A stretch of DNA of 64,000 bases. Source: UBA9676 sp963741615. Its GTDB lineage: Bacteria; Actinomycetota; Actinomycetes; Streptosporangiales; Streptosporangiaceae. Shown here in pieces: positions 24,230 through 32,635 of the stretch (position 1 is its first letter; every line of letters starts with the position of its first letter). The stretch spans positions 124,001-188,000 of the forward strand of contig CAVUIU010000007.1 in assembly GCA_963741615.1 (NCBI GenBank), in the 5' to 3' direction. Below the pieces are notes generated by a model. The model was given only the letters and a program-made list of their open reading frames with translations. It was not told the origin of the DNA and did no database searches. The translations under genes were made by a program, and so were the position numbers.

Positions 24230-25863
24230 TCCCCGTCGTCCCCGGGAGGTGTCGGGGTGCTGCGCATCCGGTCGAAGTGGGGGACCAGGGTGGGTTCTGC
24301 CGCCACCGGGGGGAGCAGGCCGGCCTGGTCGGCGGCCGCGGCGGAGGAGGCTGCGTGGTCTGGCTCGGTGTCCTGCCCGGACGTCGTGCCCTCCACCGGG
24401 GCCTTGGTCCGGGTGGAGGTGGGCAAGAGCCGGAAGCTCGAGTCGTCCTCCGTCATGGCACCGGAGGGCAGGCCGGAGCCGTCGCCCCGGCCGGCGCCGT
24501 CCCGGCTCTCCGGGCTTTCCGCATGGCCGCCGTCCTGTCCCGCTGCGCTCGCCCCGGCAGCCCCGGCGCCGGTGGTTCCGGAGCCGGGGGTCCCGGTCCC
24601 GGCACTGGCGGCCCCGTTGCTGGCGGTCCCCGTGCTGGCGGTCCCCGTGCTGGCGGTCCCCGTGCTGGCGGTCCCCGTGTCGGAAGCCTGGGTGGTTCCG
24701 GTGCTGGCGGCCCCGGCCTCGGCGGGCCCGGTGCTGACGGTCTCCGTGTCGGTGGCCCCGGTGGTTCCGGTGCTGGCGGCCCCGGCCTCGGCGGGCCCGG
24801 TGCTGACGGTCCTCGTGTCGGTGGCCCCGGTGCTGGCCGTCTCGGCTTCGGTGGTTCCGGCCTCGGCGGTCCGGGTCCCGGCGGTCTCCGTGCTGGCGGC
24901 CTCGGTGGGTCCGGCGGCCCCGGCCGCGCCGCCTCTGGCCCTGGCAGCCCCGGCCCTGGCGGCGGCAGCCCTGACCCCGATAGCCCCGGCGGCCCCCGTC
25001 GGGATGCGCTGCCCCGGCACGGGTGGCCGTCGTGGCAGGGCAGGCTTGTCCCCCGGGGTGGGTCGGCTCTCGGCAGCCTGGACCCCTGGGGCGGGAGTCC
25101 GGTCCGGCGCCAGGTCCGCCGGCCGCTCCAGCAGGGTGTCCATCCCCGCGCGATGGGCGCCCGTGGCGGCGGGTGCGGCGCCCCGGCCGCCCGCCCACGT
25201 GGTCGCGCTCCCGGCGGCGGCCGCACTGCCCGCGATGGCCGCACTGCCGGTTATGGCCTGCCCCGTATGGCCATCGCCGGTCCCGTTGGATGCGCCGGTC
25301 CCGCTGGGTGCGCCGGTCCCGCTGGGTGCGCCGGTCCCGCTGGGTGCGCCGGTCCCGCTGGGTGCGCCGGTCCCGCTGGGTGCGCCGGACCTGCTGGTGG
25401 CGGCCGCTGCCCGGATCTTGCGCCATTGCCGCAGCATCACCAGCCACATCCCGAAACCCATCAGGAGCAGGGCCCAGGGAATGATGGCGATGGCTGCCCG
25501 GGCGGGCTGGCTGGTCAGCTTGACGCCGGTGGCGTGAAGGGCGTCACCGGCGGCCACAGCGCCCAGCACGAGCAGCAGCGACACCCATACGTAGAACTTG
25601 GTCCACCAGCCCGCGTTGCGCAGCGCCAGCGCGGCGGAGCAGGCGACGACCAGCATCGCGTCCAACATCAGCGGATAGAGCTTGGCCAGCGTCGGGGAGA
25701 CGCCGGCCTGGAGCGCGATCTGGTGGATGCCCTCATAGGAGAGCAGGAAGGCGGCCAGGGCCACCAGCACGACCCCGGCGATGACGGCGGTGAGCGCGGC
25801 CAGCCGGAGCCGGAGGTGAGGATCGCCGGCCCGGGACCCGCGGGTGACGGGGTAGTCGCTCAT
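24226..25863 (-). CDS. DUF2637 membrane protein with long low-complexity tail
   Basis: This 545-residue protein begins with a DUF2637 module of four membrane helices (about residues 15-150; LYPLMLDAMLVVACSAALAL and GFGMWLVMLRQWRKI). DUF2637 proteins are common in streptomycetes, often beside mobile or regulatory genes; function unknown. The following 350 residues are tandem Gly/Ala/Ser/Thr repeats (SGTGAP units, then GTAST and TETVSTGPAEAG units) and charged sequence, presumably a disordered cytoplasmic tail. ATG 25863 is chosen by homology. Its stop overlaps fahA, so it should be co-transcribed with tyrosine degradation, an unexpected partner. Confidence 0.8.
   Translation of the reverse strand: MSDYPVTRGSRAGDPHLRLRLAALTAVIAGVVLVALAAFLLSYEGIHQIALQAGVSPTLAKLYPLMLDAMLVVACSAALALRNAGWWTKFYVWVSLLLVLGAVAAGDALHATGVKLTSQPARAAIAIIPWALLLMGFGMWLVMLRQWRKIRAAAATSRSGAPSGTGAPSGTGAPSGTGAPSGTGAPSGTGASNGTGDGHTGQAITGSAAIAGSAAAAGSATTWAGGRGAAPAATGAHRAGMDTLLERPADLAPDRTPAPGVQAAESRPTPGDKPALPRRPPVPGQRIPTGAAGAIGVRAAAARAGAARARGGAAGAAGPTEAASTETAGTRTAEAGTTEAETASTGATDTRTVSTGPAEAGAASTGTTGATDTETVSTGPAEAGAASTGTTQASDTGTASTGTASTGTASTGTASNGAASAGTGTPGSGTTGAGAAGASAAGQDGGHAESPESRDGAGRGDGSGLPSGAMTEDDSSFRLLPTSTRTKAPVEGTTSGQDTEPDHAASSAAAADQAGLLPPVAAEPTLVPHFDRMRSTPTPPGDDGE
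24617..24829. repeat. Tandem repeats in the DUF2637 gene, 15-bp and 69-bp units
   Basis: Four 15-base copies (24617-24676) encode GTAST steps. Further on, a 69-base unit is tandemly duplicated (24692-24760 and 24761-24829) with a few base differences. Both unit lengths are multiples of three, so copy changes keep the frame. Confidence 0.85.
25294..25383. repeat. Five perfect 18-bp tandem repeats in the DUF2637 gene
   Basis: Five identical 18-base copies are flanked by one degenerate copy on each side (25276-25293 and from 25384). They encode SGTGAP repeats just after the last membrane helix. Perfect copies suggest recent slippage and likely strain-to-strain length variation. Confidence 0.9.
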
Positions 25864-25914
25864 GAGGGGTTCTCGTCCTTCCTGCGCCGCCGCTCGGGCT
25901 GCCGGTTCCCGCCT

Positions 25915-25928
25915 ATAGTCGGGACTAT
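25915..25928. promoter_or_regulatory. Inverted repeat operator candidate between fahA operon and hmgA
   Basis: ATAGTC-GG-GACTAT is a perfect inverted repeat in the 212-base divergent promoter region. It overlaps TATAGT, a good -10 hexamer for the + strand, so a protein bound here could control both directions. The regulator is not identified. Confidence 0.45.
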
Positions 25929-26075
25929 GGGCCCCATTCTCCGCGCCGGGCATGCGCCGGGCCGCACGAGGGCGGGCGCGGGAGCGCCCCGCGGCCGGAG
26001 TGGAGTCGCCCGGAACGGCGAACGGCCAAGCGGCCGCGCGTTCGCCCGCACGGCCTCGGCGTCAAAGGAGACGAT

Positions 26076-27254
26076 ATGCCGTACTACCGGGTAACCGGGG
26101 AGGTTCCCCGCAAGCGCCATATCCGTTTTCACCGCCCCGATGGGGGACTGTACTCAGAAGAGCTGATGGGTGAGGAGGGTTTCTCCTCCGATTCCTCCCT
26201 TCTTTATCACGTTCATCTCCCCACCGCGATCGTCAAGAGCGAGGGTGTCGATGACAGCGGGCAGGCTGGGACGGTGCCGAACCATCCGCTGCTGCCACGG
26301 CATGTGCGCACCACCGAGCTGCCCGCGGGGGACGATCTGGTACTCGGCCGGGGCCTGCTGTTCGCCAATGACGACGTCCGCATATCGTTTGTCACCGCCG
26401 CGGCGCCGTCGGGTCTTTACCGGAATTCGGCGGGCGATGAGGCCGTCTACATCCAGGACGGGTCAGCGGTATTCGAGTCCGTCTATGGAGCCCTCACCGC
26501 CGGTCCCGGTGACTATGTCGTGGTGCCACGGGGGACCATTCACCGCTGGCTCCCGGCGGCACCCGGCGTGAGCGCGCTGACGGTCGAGGCCAGCGGCCAC
26601 ATCCGGCCGCCACGGCGTTACCTGTCCGGCTTCGGCCAGTTCCTGGAGCACGCCCCTTATAGCGAGCGCGACCTGCGTGGACCCGCGGGCCCGCTGCTCG
26701 CGGACGGACAGGACGTACCGGTCATCGTCCGCACCCGGGGTGGCCTGACCCGCCTGACCTACGCGCACCACCCGTTCGACGTCGTGGGCTGGGACGGGTA
26801 CCTGTACCCCTACGCGTTCAACATCGCCGATTTCGAGCCGGTGGTGAAGCGCACCCACGCGCCGCCGCCGGTGCACCAGACCTTCGAGGGGCCGAACTTC
26901 GTGATCTGCTCGTTCTGCCCGCGCCCGCTCGACTTCGACCCCGAGGCCGTCCCGATCCCCTACAACCATCACAACGTGGATTCCGACGAGATGATGTTCT
27001 ACGTCGCGGGTGACTACACCGCGCGCAAGGGTTCGGGGATCGGCCTCGGCTCGATCACCCTGCACCCGGCGGGGTTCACGCACGGCCCGCAGCCGGGCGC
27101 GGTCGAGGCGGCGGTGGCGGGCCTGGCCGCGGGCAGGACCACGACCGACGAGACCGCCGTGATGATCGACACGTTCCGGCCGCTGAACATCGGCCCGGCC
27201 GCCCGCCGGGCCGAGGACCCCGGATACGCCTGGACCTGGGCCCAGGGCTCCTGA
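26076..27254 (+). CDS. hmgA: Homogentisate 1,2-dioxygenase
   Basis: This 392-residue Fe(II) enzyme opens the homogentisate ring to maleylacetoacetate. The N-terminus MPYYRVTGEVPRKRHIRF and the cupin metal region with PIPYNHHNVDSDEMMFYVAG and TLHPAGFTHGPQPGA supply the His and Glu ligands. It begins at ATG 26076 after AAAGGAG. It is divergent from fahA and the DUF2637 gene. Maleylacetoacetate isomerase and 4-hydroxyphenylpyruvate dioxygenase are not in the window; in actinobacteria the isomerase step can depend on mycothiol. Confidence 0.95.
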   Translation: MPYYRVTGEVPRKRHIRFHRPDGGLYSEELMGEEGFSSDSSLLYHVHLPTAIVKSEGVDDSGQAGTVPNHPLLPRHVRTTELPAGDDLVLGRGLLFANDDVRISFVTAAAPSGLYRNSAGDEAVYIQDGSAVFESVYGALTAGPGDYVVVPRGTIHRWLPAAPGVSALTVEASGHIRPPRRYLSGFGQFLEHAPYSERDLRGPAGPLLADGQDVPVIVRTRGGLTRLTYAHHPFDVVGWDGYLYPYAFNIADFEPVVKRTHAPPPVHQTFEGPNFVICSFCPRPLDFDPEAVPIPYNHHNVDSDEMMFYVAGDYTARKGSGIGLGSITLHPAGFTHGPQPGAVEAAVAGLAAGRTTTDETAVMIDTFRPLNIGPAARRAEDPGYAWTWAQGS

Positions 27255-27408
27255 CACACCAGACCCGCCCCGCCCTGCCCGCCCGGCCCGGCCGATCACA
27301 ACCCCGCGTCTCCCCCGCGAAGCCGGCATGATCGTGGTGCCTTCCATGCGTCTGGCGCATACAACCCACCTCAGATCATGGCTGAGCGGTGTGCGGGCGG
27401 TGCCCGGT

Positions 27409-27414
27409 AGCCTT
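27409..27414 (+). promoter_or_regulatory. Leaderless-type -10 of cysS
   Basis: TAGCCT ends five bases before the cysS GTG and there is no ribosome-binding site. I looked for a T-box leader in the 165-base gap after hmgA and saw none. Confidence 0.45.
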
Positions 27415-27419
27415 GGCGG

Positions 27420-28859
27420 GTGACGCTCCGTCTGTACGACACCCTCGCCCGCGAGGTGCGCGAATTTTCCCCGCTCGTGCCGGGAACGGCCTCCCTGTAC
27501 CTGTGTGGCGCCACGGTGCAGGCGCCGCCGCACATCGGGCACATCAGGTCCGGGGTGAGTTTCGACGTGCTCGTCCGCTGGCTGAAGGCCAGCGGTTATA
27601 AGGTCACCTTCTGCCGGAACGTCACCGACATCGACGACAAGATCCTGCGGGTCGCAGCCGCCGAGGGTGTCCCGTGGTGGGCGGTGGGCCAGCGCAACGA
27701 GCGGGCCTTCACCCGCGCTTATGACGTGCTCGGCTGCCTGCCGCCGGACGTGGAGCCCCGGGCGACCGGCCACGTCCCGGAGATGATCACGCTCATGCGC
27801 CGCCTCATCGAGTCGCGGCACGCGTACGCCGCGGGCGGCGACGTCTACTTCGACGTCGGCTCCTATCCGGCCTATGGCGCCCTGTCCGGCCAGCGGCCCG
27901 AGCACATGCGGCCCGCCGACGACACCGAAACCAACGACGCCAAACGCGACCCGCGTGACTTCACCCTGTGGAAGGGCGCGAAGCCGGGCGAGCCGGCCTG
28001 GGAAACCCCCTGGGGACCCGGCCGGCCAGGCTGGCACCTGGAATGCTCCGCCATGGCCACCAAGTACCTGGGGCCCAGCTTCGATCTCCACGCCGGCGGC
28101 CTGGACCTGGTCTTCCCCCATCACGAGAACGAGCTCGCCCAGTCGCGTGCGGCGGGCGACGGGTTCGCCCGCTACTGGCTGCACAACGGCCTGGTCGGAG
28201 TGGCCGGGGAGAAGATGAGCAAGTCGCTGGGGAACTCGCTGCTCGTGGACGCGGTGGTGACCCGGGTCCGCCCGGCGGAACTGCGCTACTACCTGGGCCA
28301 GGCACACTACCGTTCGGGGCTGGAGTACTCGCCGGAAGCGCTGGCCGAGGCGGCCGCCGCCTACCGGGGGATCGAGGGCTTCGTGGTCCGGGCGAGCGAG
28401 CTCACCGGGCCGGGGGACGATGGGCGCGCGATCACGTTCGACGACGACCCGGACGTGCCGCAAGCCAGCCCGCCGGACTGGCCAGAGCGGTTCGCCGCCG
28501 CGCTCGACGACGACCTCGGCGTGCCCCAGGCACTGGCGGTCGTCCACGACACCGTGCACGAGGGCAACAACGCGCTGGCGGCCGGTGACACGGCCGCCGC
28601 CGCCGCCCTTACCTCGGTGCGGGGCATGCTCGGTGTGCTCGGGCTCGACCCGCTGGCCCAGCCGTGGGCTTCCCGCGGTGCCGACGACGACCTGCGCGGT
28701 GTGGTCGATTCGCTCGCCAAGATGGCGCTCGACCAGCGGCAGGCGGCACGTGAGCGGGGAGACTACGCGGCAGCGGACGCGATCCGTGACCGGCTGCGGG
28801 CGGCCGGGGTGCTCATCGAGGACACCCCGCAGGGGCCCCGATGGGAGCTGAAGCGATGA
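27420..28859 (+). CDS. cysS: Cysteinyl-tRNA synthetase
   Basis: CysS charges tRNA-Cys. The 479-residue class I enzyme shows the HIGH motif in PPHIGHIRSG, the zinc ligands in YLCGATVQ, HLECSAM and FPHHENELAQS, and KMSKS in EKMSKSLGN. The C-terminal DALR-type domain ends AADAIRDRLRAAGVLIEDTPQG, typical of CysS. The paralogous mycothiol ligase MshC is shorter and lacks this end, so CysS is preferred. The stop overlaps the methyltransferase start (ATGA), as in the conserved actinobacterial cysS-trmH pair. Confidence 0.96.
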   Translation: MTLRLYDTLAREVREFSPLVPGTASLYLCGATVQAPPHIGHIRSGVSFDVLVRWLKASGYKVTFCRNVTDIDDKILRVAAAEGVPWWAVGQRNERAFTRAYDVLGCLPPDVEPRATGHVPEMITLMRRLIESRHAYAAGGDVYFDVGSYPAYGALSGQRPEHMRPADDTETNDAKRDPRDFTLWKGAKPGEPAWETPWGPGRPGWHLECSAMATKYLGPSFDLHAGGLDLVFPHHENELAQSRAAGDGFARYWLHNGLVGVAGEKMSKSLGNSLLVDAVVTRVRPAELRYYLGQAHYRSGLEYSPEALAEAAAAYRGIEGFVVRASELTGPGDDGRAITFDDDPDVPQASPPDWPERFAAALDDDLGVPQALAVVHDTVHEGNNALAAGDTAAAAALTSVRGMLGVLGLDPLAQPWASRGADDDLRGVVDSLAKMALDQRQAARERGDYAAADAIRDRLRAAGVLIEDTPQGPRWELKR

Positions 28860-30010
28860 CCCGCGGCGGCGCCGCCTCCGGGGCCGGGCGCGCGGCGCGG
28901 GGCGGGCGCACCAAGTCCGGCAAGCCGCGCCCGGGCACCGGCGGCTACGGCAAACGGCGGCTGGAAGGCAAGGGACCGACCCCGCCCGCGCACCTGCGGC
29001 CCGGGCATCCCGCGCAGCGCCGGGCCGCGGCGGGCAGCCGCGGTGAGACGGCCACGGGTGACGCCCGCAAAGGGGCCGCCGCCGGTGGCCGGGGCCGCGG
29101 GGCCGCGGATCGTCCCGCTGACACGGGCTCCGGGGGGCGGGCGCCTGCCGGTGACTTCTCCGGCGGGCGTGCCCGTGGGGCCGGCGACTTCGCGGGCGGG
29201 CGTGCCCGTGGGGCCGGTGACGTCGCGGGCGGGCGGGCGCGGGGGCAGCGGGGGGCCGGTGACGCGCCCGAGGTCGTCGCCGGGCGCAACGCGGTGCTGG
29301 AAGCGCTGCGCGCGGCGGTGCCGGCGACCGCCCTGTACGCGGGCCCGCGACTGGACGCCGACGACCGGGTGCGCGAGGTGATCACCCTGGCGGCGCAGTC
29401 CGGGATCCCGATGATCGAGGCGGGCAGGCCGGAACTGGACCGGCTGACGGCGGGCTCGGTCCACCAGGGCCTGGCACTGCGGGTCACCCCCTATGACTAC
29501 GCGCATCCCGCGGACCTGACGGCGCGGGCGGCGGCCTCGGGCGAGCCGCCACTGATCGTCGCCCTGGACGGGGTGACCGACCCGCGCAACCTGGGCGCGA
29601 TCGCCAGGTCGGCCGCTGCGTTCGGCGGCCACGGCGTGCTCATTCCGGCACGGCGGTCGGCGAGGGTCACGGCGGGCGCGTGGAAGGCATCGGCGGGCGC
29701 ACTCGCACGGGTGCCGGTGGCGCAGGCGCCGAACCTGGTCCGGGCACTCACCTCCTACCAGGATGAGGGCTGCTTCGTGGTCGGCCTGGACGCCGCGGGG
29801 ACGGTCGGCGTCGGCGACCTGGAGGTGGCGGAGGGGCCGCTGGTCCTGGTGGTCGGATCCGAAGGACGTGGCCTGTCCCGCCTGGTGTCGCAGCGCTGCG
29901 ACCTGCTGGCCAGGATTCCCATGGCGGCCGCCACCGAGTCGCTCAACGCCGGGGTGGCGGCCGGGATCGCGCTGCACGAGATAGCCCGCCGCCGCGCCGC
30001 CCGCACCTGA
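28856..30010 (+). CDS. rlmB: TrmH/SpoU family 23S rRNA 2'-O-methyltransferase
   Basis: This SPOUT methyltransferase most likely methylates G2251-equivalent in 23S rRNA. The 384-residue protein has an SpoU substrate-binding domain (about 138-205, EVVAGRNAVLEALRAA) and the knotted SAM domain with ALDGVTDPRNLGAIARSAAAF, LVVGSEGRGLSRLVSQRCD and PMAAATESLNAGVAAGIAL. The first 135 residues are Arg/Gly/Ala-rich and basic, with repeated GGRARGAGD units (29162-29250), probably an RNA-binding disordered tail longer than in most homologues. ATG 28856 overlaps cysS by 4 bases. Confidence 0.92.
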   Translation: MTRGGAASGAGRAARGGRTKSGKPRPGTGGYGKRRLEGKGPTPPAHLRPGHPAQRRAAAGSRGETATGDARKGAAAGGRGRGAADRPADTGSGGRAPAGDFSGGRARGAGDFAGGRARGAGDVAGGRARGQRGAGDAPEVVAGRNAVLEALRAAVPATALYAGPRLDADDRVREVITLAAQSGIPMIEAGRPELDRLTAGSVHQGLALRVTPYDYAHPADLTARAAASGEPPLIVALDGVTDPRNLGAIARSAAAFGGHGVLIPARRSARVTAGAWKASAGALARVPVAQAPNLVRALTSYQDEGCFVVGLDAAGTVGVGDLEVAEGPLVLVVGSEGRGLSRLVSQRCDLLARIPMAAATESLNAGVAAGIALHEIARRRAART

Positions 30011-30046
30011 GGGGCGGCAGTCTGGCGAATTATGCCTGCTCCACGC

Positions 30047-30052
30047 TATCGT
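30047..30052 (+). promoter_or_regulatory. Leaderless-type -10 of the IclR gene
   Basis: TATCGT ends seven bases before GTG 30060, without a ribosome site. Confidence 0.4.
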
Positions 30053-30059
30053 TCGCTAT

Positions 30060-30941
30060 GTGAACAAGCACGGTGGGGGATCGCCGGACGGCGGAGCCGA
30101 ACGCCCCGATGGCGCCTGGGAGCGGGCAGCGCGCCGGGCCGCGGATGGCCCGGCGCGCCGCACCGACTTCGTCCAGTCGCTTGACCGGGGCCTGGCCGTG
30201 ATCCGGTGCTTCTCCTCCGAGCACCCGTCACTGACGCTGTCGGAGGTCGCGGAGCGGACGGGCCTCACCCGGGCGGCGGCCCGGCGCTTCCTGCTCACCC
30301 TGCAGGAGCTTGGATACGTCGGCAGTTCGGGTCGCCAGTTCTCGCTGCGCCCCCGGGTGCTGGCCCTCGGCTACGCCTACCTGTCCTCGTTCAGCGTCGC
30401 CCAGATCGCCCAGCCGCACCTGGAGGACCTCGCGGAGGAGCTGCACGAGTCGTGCTCGGTGAGCGTGCTCGACGGCGACGACCTGGTCTATGTGGCACGT
30501 GCCTCCGCGAACCGGATCATGACCATCTCGCTCACCGTGGGCACCCGGCTGCCGCCGTATCCCACCTCCATGGGCCGGGTGCTGCTGGCTCACCTGCCCG
30601 AAGCTGAGCTCGACGCGCACCTGGGCCGGACCGAGCTGCGCAAGCTCACCGAGCACACCGTTGTCAACCCGGCGGAGCTGCGGGCGGTGCTGGCGACCGT
30701 GCGCAGCCAGGGCTGGGCCGCGGTGGACCAGGAGCTGGAGGCAGGCGTCCGCTCGATCGCGGTCCCCGTCCGGGACGGCTCGCACAACGTGGTGGCGGCG
30801 ATCAACGCCAGCGCGCACGCGGCGCGGGTGCCCATGCGGACGCTGGAGAAGGAGTTCCTGCCCCGCCTCATCGACTGCGGGCGTCAGATCGACGCCGAAC
30901 TGGCCACCCGGCTGTCCAGCGGCGCGCGGAACGTCATCTGA
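30060..30941 (+). CDS. IclR family regulator, PcaR/PobR-like
   Basis: This 293-residue regulator has a 35-residue tail, a winged-helix domain (about 36-100; FVQSLDRGLAVIRCFS, LSEVAERTGLTRAAARRFLLTL) and an IclR ligand domain with PYPTSMGRVLLAHLP and SIAVPVRDGSHNVVAAINAS. The wording FVQSLDRGLAVI is typical of PcaR/PcaU-type activators of aromatic catabolism. An intradiol dioxygenase and a permease lie 0.7-4 kb downstream and are plausible targets; hmgA is another. The start is GTG 30060. Confidence 0.9.
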   Translation: MNKHGGGSPDGGAERPDGAWERAARRAADGPARRTDFVQSLDRGLAVIRCFSSEHPSLTLSEVAERTGLTRAAARRFLLTLQELGYVGSSGRQFSLRPRVLALGYAYLSSFSVAQIAQPHLEDLAEELHESCSVSVLDGDDLVYVARASANRIMTISLTVGTRLPPYPTSMGRVLLAHLPEAELDAHLGRTELRKLTEHTVVNPAELRAVLATVRSQGWAAVDQELEAGVRSIAVPVRDGSHNVVAAINASAHAARVPMRTLEKEFLPRLIDCGRQIDAELATRLSSGARNVI

Positions 30942-30997
30942 CCGGGCGGCCAGCGCCGCCAAGGCGCGCCGGATCGAAAACCAGTTCGTAAGCGGTC

Positions 30998-31003
30998 TAT
31001 ACT
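30998..31003 (+). promoter_or_regulatory. Leaderless-type -10 of the AlkB-like gene
   Basis: TATACT, close to consensus, ends six bases before ATG 31010; no ribosome-binding site is present. Confidence 0.55.
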
Positions 31004-31009
31004 CAGCCC

Positions 31010-31639
31010 ATGGCAGGCGCGTTCCAGGGTTCGCTGCTCGACCTCGCGGGCCAGGCGGGACCCGGCCCGCTGGGCGGGTCCCTGCATCGGGCTGTCCTTG
31101 CCCACGGGGCCTGGGTGGACGTCCGGCCCGGCTGGCTGGCCGGCGCCGATGCGCTGTTCGACCGGCTGCTGCGGGTAGTGCCGTGGCGGGCGGAACGGCG
31201 GCAGATGTACGACCGGGTGGTGGACGTCCCTCGGCTGCTGTGTTTCTACGCCGAAGGCCAGCCGCTTCCCGACCCGGCGCTGACGGAGGCCAGGGACGCG
31301 CTCGACGCGCACTACGGGCCCGGGCTCGGTGAGCCGCTGTGCACCGCGGGCCTGTGCCTGTACCGGGACGGGCGGGACAGCGTCGCCTGGCACGGCGACA
31401 CCACCGGCCGTGGCGGCACCGAGGACACGGTCGTGGCCATCGTGTCGCTCGGCACCCCGCGGGCGCTGCTGCTGCGGCCACGCCGCGGCGGGACCGCGAT
31501 CCGTCATGAACTCGGCCATGGCGACCTGCTGGTGATGGGCGGCAGCTGCCAGCGCAGCTGGGAACATGCGGTCCCCAAGACCGCCCGGGCCGCCGGCCCC
31601 CGGATCAGCGTGCAGTTCCGTCCCCGCGGCGTCCGCTAG
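31010..31639 (+). CDS. AlkB-like 2-oxoglutarate/Fe(II) dioxygenase
   Basis: This 209-residue enzyme is predicted to repair alkylated nucleic acid bases by oxidative demethylation. The Fe(II) ligands are His128 and Asp130 in WHGDTTGR and His186 in WEHAVPK; Arg198 in RISVQFR would bind 2-oxoglutarate. MYDRVVDVPRLLCFY is the usual nucleotide-recognition lid region. Length is standard for short bacterial AlkB homologues. The stop overlaps the convergent dioxygenase stop within CTAG. A -10 hexamer six bases upstream points to a leaderless mRNA. Confidence 0.9.
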   Translation: MAGAFQGSLLDLAGQAGPGPLGGSLHRAVLAHGAWVDVRPGWLAGADALFDRLLRVVPWRAERRQMYDRVVDVPRLLCFYAEGQPLPDPALTEARDALDAHYGPGLGEPLCTAGLCLYRDGRDSVAWHGDTTGRGGTEDTVVAIVSLGTPRALLLRPRRGGTAIRHELGHGDLLVMGGSCQRSWEHAVPKTARAAGPRISVQFRPRGVR

Positions 31640-32517
31640 GTGTGCTCCGGGGAGCCAGCCGCGAGGCGGACGTCGAAGTGGACGGTGCGGAACGGGTTCG
31701 GCAGCCCGTGCCGGGCGGCCTGGCCGGGGTCGTCGACGACCGGGAAGTCCCGGACCAGGCTTTCCTTGACGCCGAACACGGCATCTGAGCCGATGTAGGG
31801 GCTGTCGGCGACGAACAAGTGAGTGGTCACCGGGCGATGCCCGGCCGCGGTGACGATGAAATGGATGTGCGCGGGCCGGAAGGGATGCCGCCCGGTCGCC
31901 CGCAGCAGGCCGCCCACCGGGCCGTCGTCGGGGATCGGGTAGTAGCTCGGCACGATGGTCGTGAACCAGAAGCGGCCGTCGGCGCCGGCGGTGAACAGCC
32001 CGCGGAGATTGCGTTCGGGCTGGATCCCCGGCTGCTGGACGTCGTAGAAGCCCTCCGCGCTGGCCTGCCACACGTCAACCTGCGCTCCGGCGAGCGGCTC
32101 ACCGGCTGGCCCGGTGACCTGGCCGGTGACCAGGCATGGCTCACCCTTGCCGTCGAGGGCGATGGTGTCGCCGAGCGCGCGTGGCGGGGAGGCGACCACG
32201 TGGAAGGGGCCGGTGACGGTGGGCTCGGTGAAGCCGTCGGCGGAGCGGTTATTGATCGTCTCGACCAGCATGGATATGCCAAGGACGTCGGAGAGCAGGA
32301 TGAACTCCTGCCGCACATCGTCACAGCGCTGGCCGGTAGCGGTGAGGAAGGCGATCGCCTGCTCCCACTCCTGCCCGGTCAGCCCGGTCTCCTTGACGAC
32401 GGCGTGCAGATGGGTGACGAGCGATGTCAGCACCTGCCGCAGGCGGGGTGGGGCGGCGGCGAAACTGGCCGCCACCACGTGCGCGGAGCGCTCCTCGGTG
32501 AAGAGCTCGGAATCCAT
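31636..32517 (-). CDS. Intradiol ring-cleavage dioxygenase, hydroxyquinol/catechol 1,2-type
   Basis: This 293-residue Fe(III) enzyme splits catecholic rings between the hydroxyls. Ligands are Tyr158 in EGFYDVQQPG, Tyr192 or 193 in PSYYPIPDDGP, and His217/His219 in PAHIHF. The N-terminal helical dimer domain (residues 5-95) and TGPFHVVASPPRALG match hydroxyquinol 1,2-dioxygenases better than plain catechol enzymes (judged from memory). ATG 32517 follows AGGAG. It is divergent from an APC permease and near an IclR regulator. A maleylacetate reductase, the usual next step, is not in the window. Confidence 0.9.
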   Translation of the reverse strand: MDSELFTEERSAHVVAASFAAAPPRLRQVLTSLVTHLHAVVKETGLTGQEWEQAIAFLTATGQRCDDVRQEFILLSDVLGISMLVETINNRSADGFTEPTVTGPFHVVASPPRALGDTIALDGKGEPCLVTGQVTGPAGEPLAGAQVDVWQASAEGFYDVQQPGIQPERNLRGLFTAGADGRFWFTTIVPSYYPIPDDGPVGGLLRATGRHPFRPAHIHFIVTAAGHRPVTTHLFVADSPYIGSDAVFGVKESLVRDFPVVDDPGQAARHGLPNPFRTVHFDVRLAAGSPEHT

Positions 32518-32635
32518 GTCGGCTCCTGATATCTGGGCGGCAGGCGTTGACAGCCGGTTTCGTAGTGCTTTATTAGATACATCCAGTCCCGTGATGGGAT
32601 GCGTCCAGAATGCCCTGAGGGCGGGGGTGGCGCAC

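Noticed and set aside
24230..25447. N-terminal 400-codon extension of the fahA frame, Arg/Gly-rich
   Set aside because: It is an alternative frame of the repeat-rich DUF2637 gene on the same strand; fahA homology begins at GTG 24229.
27255..27419. T-box leader before cysS
   Set aside because: No T-box sequence or specifier stem could be found, and a -10 hexamer lies directly before the start.
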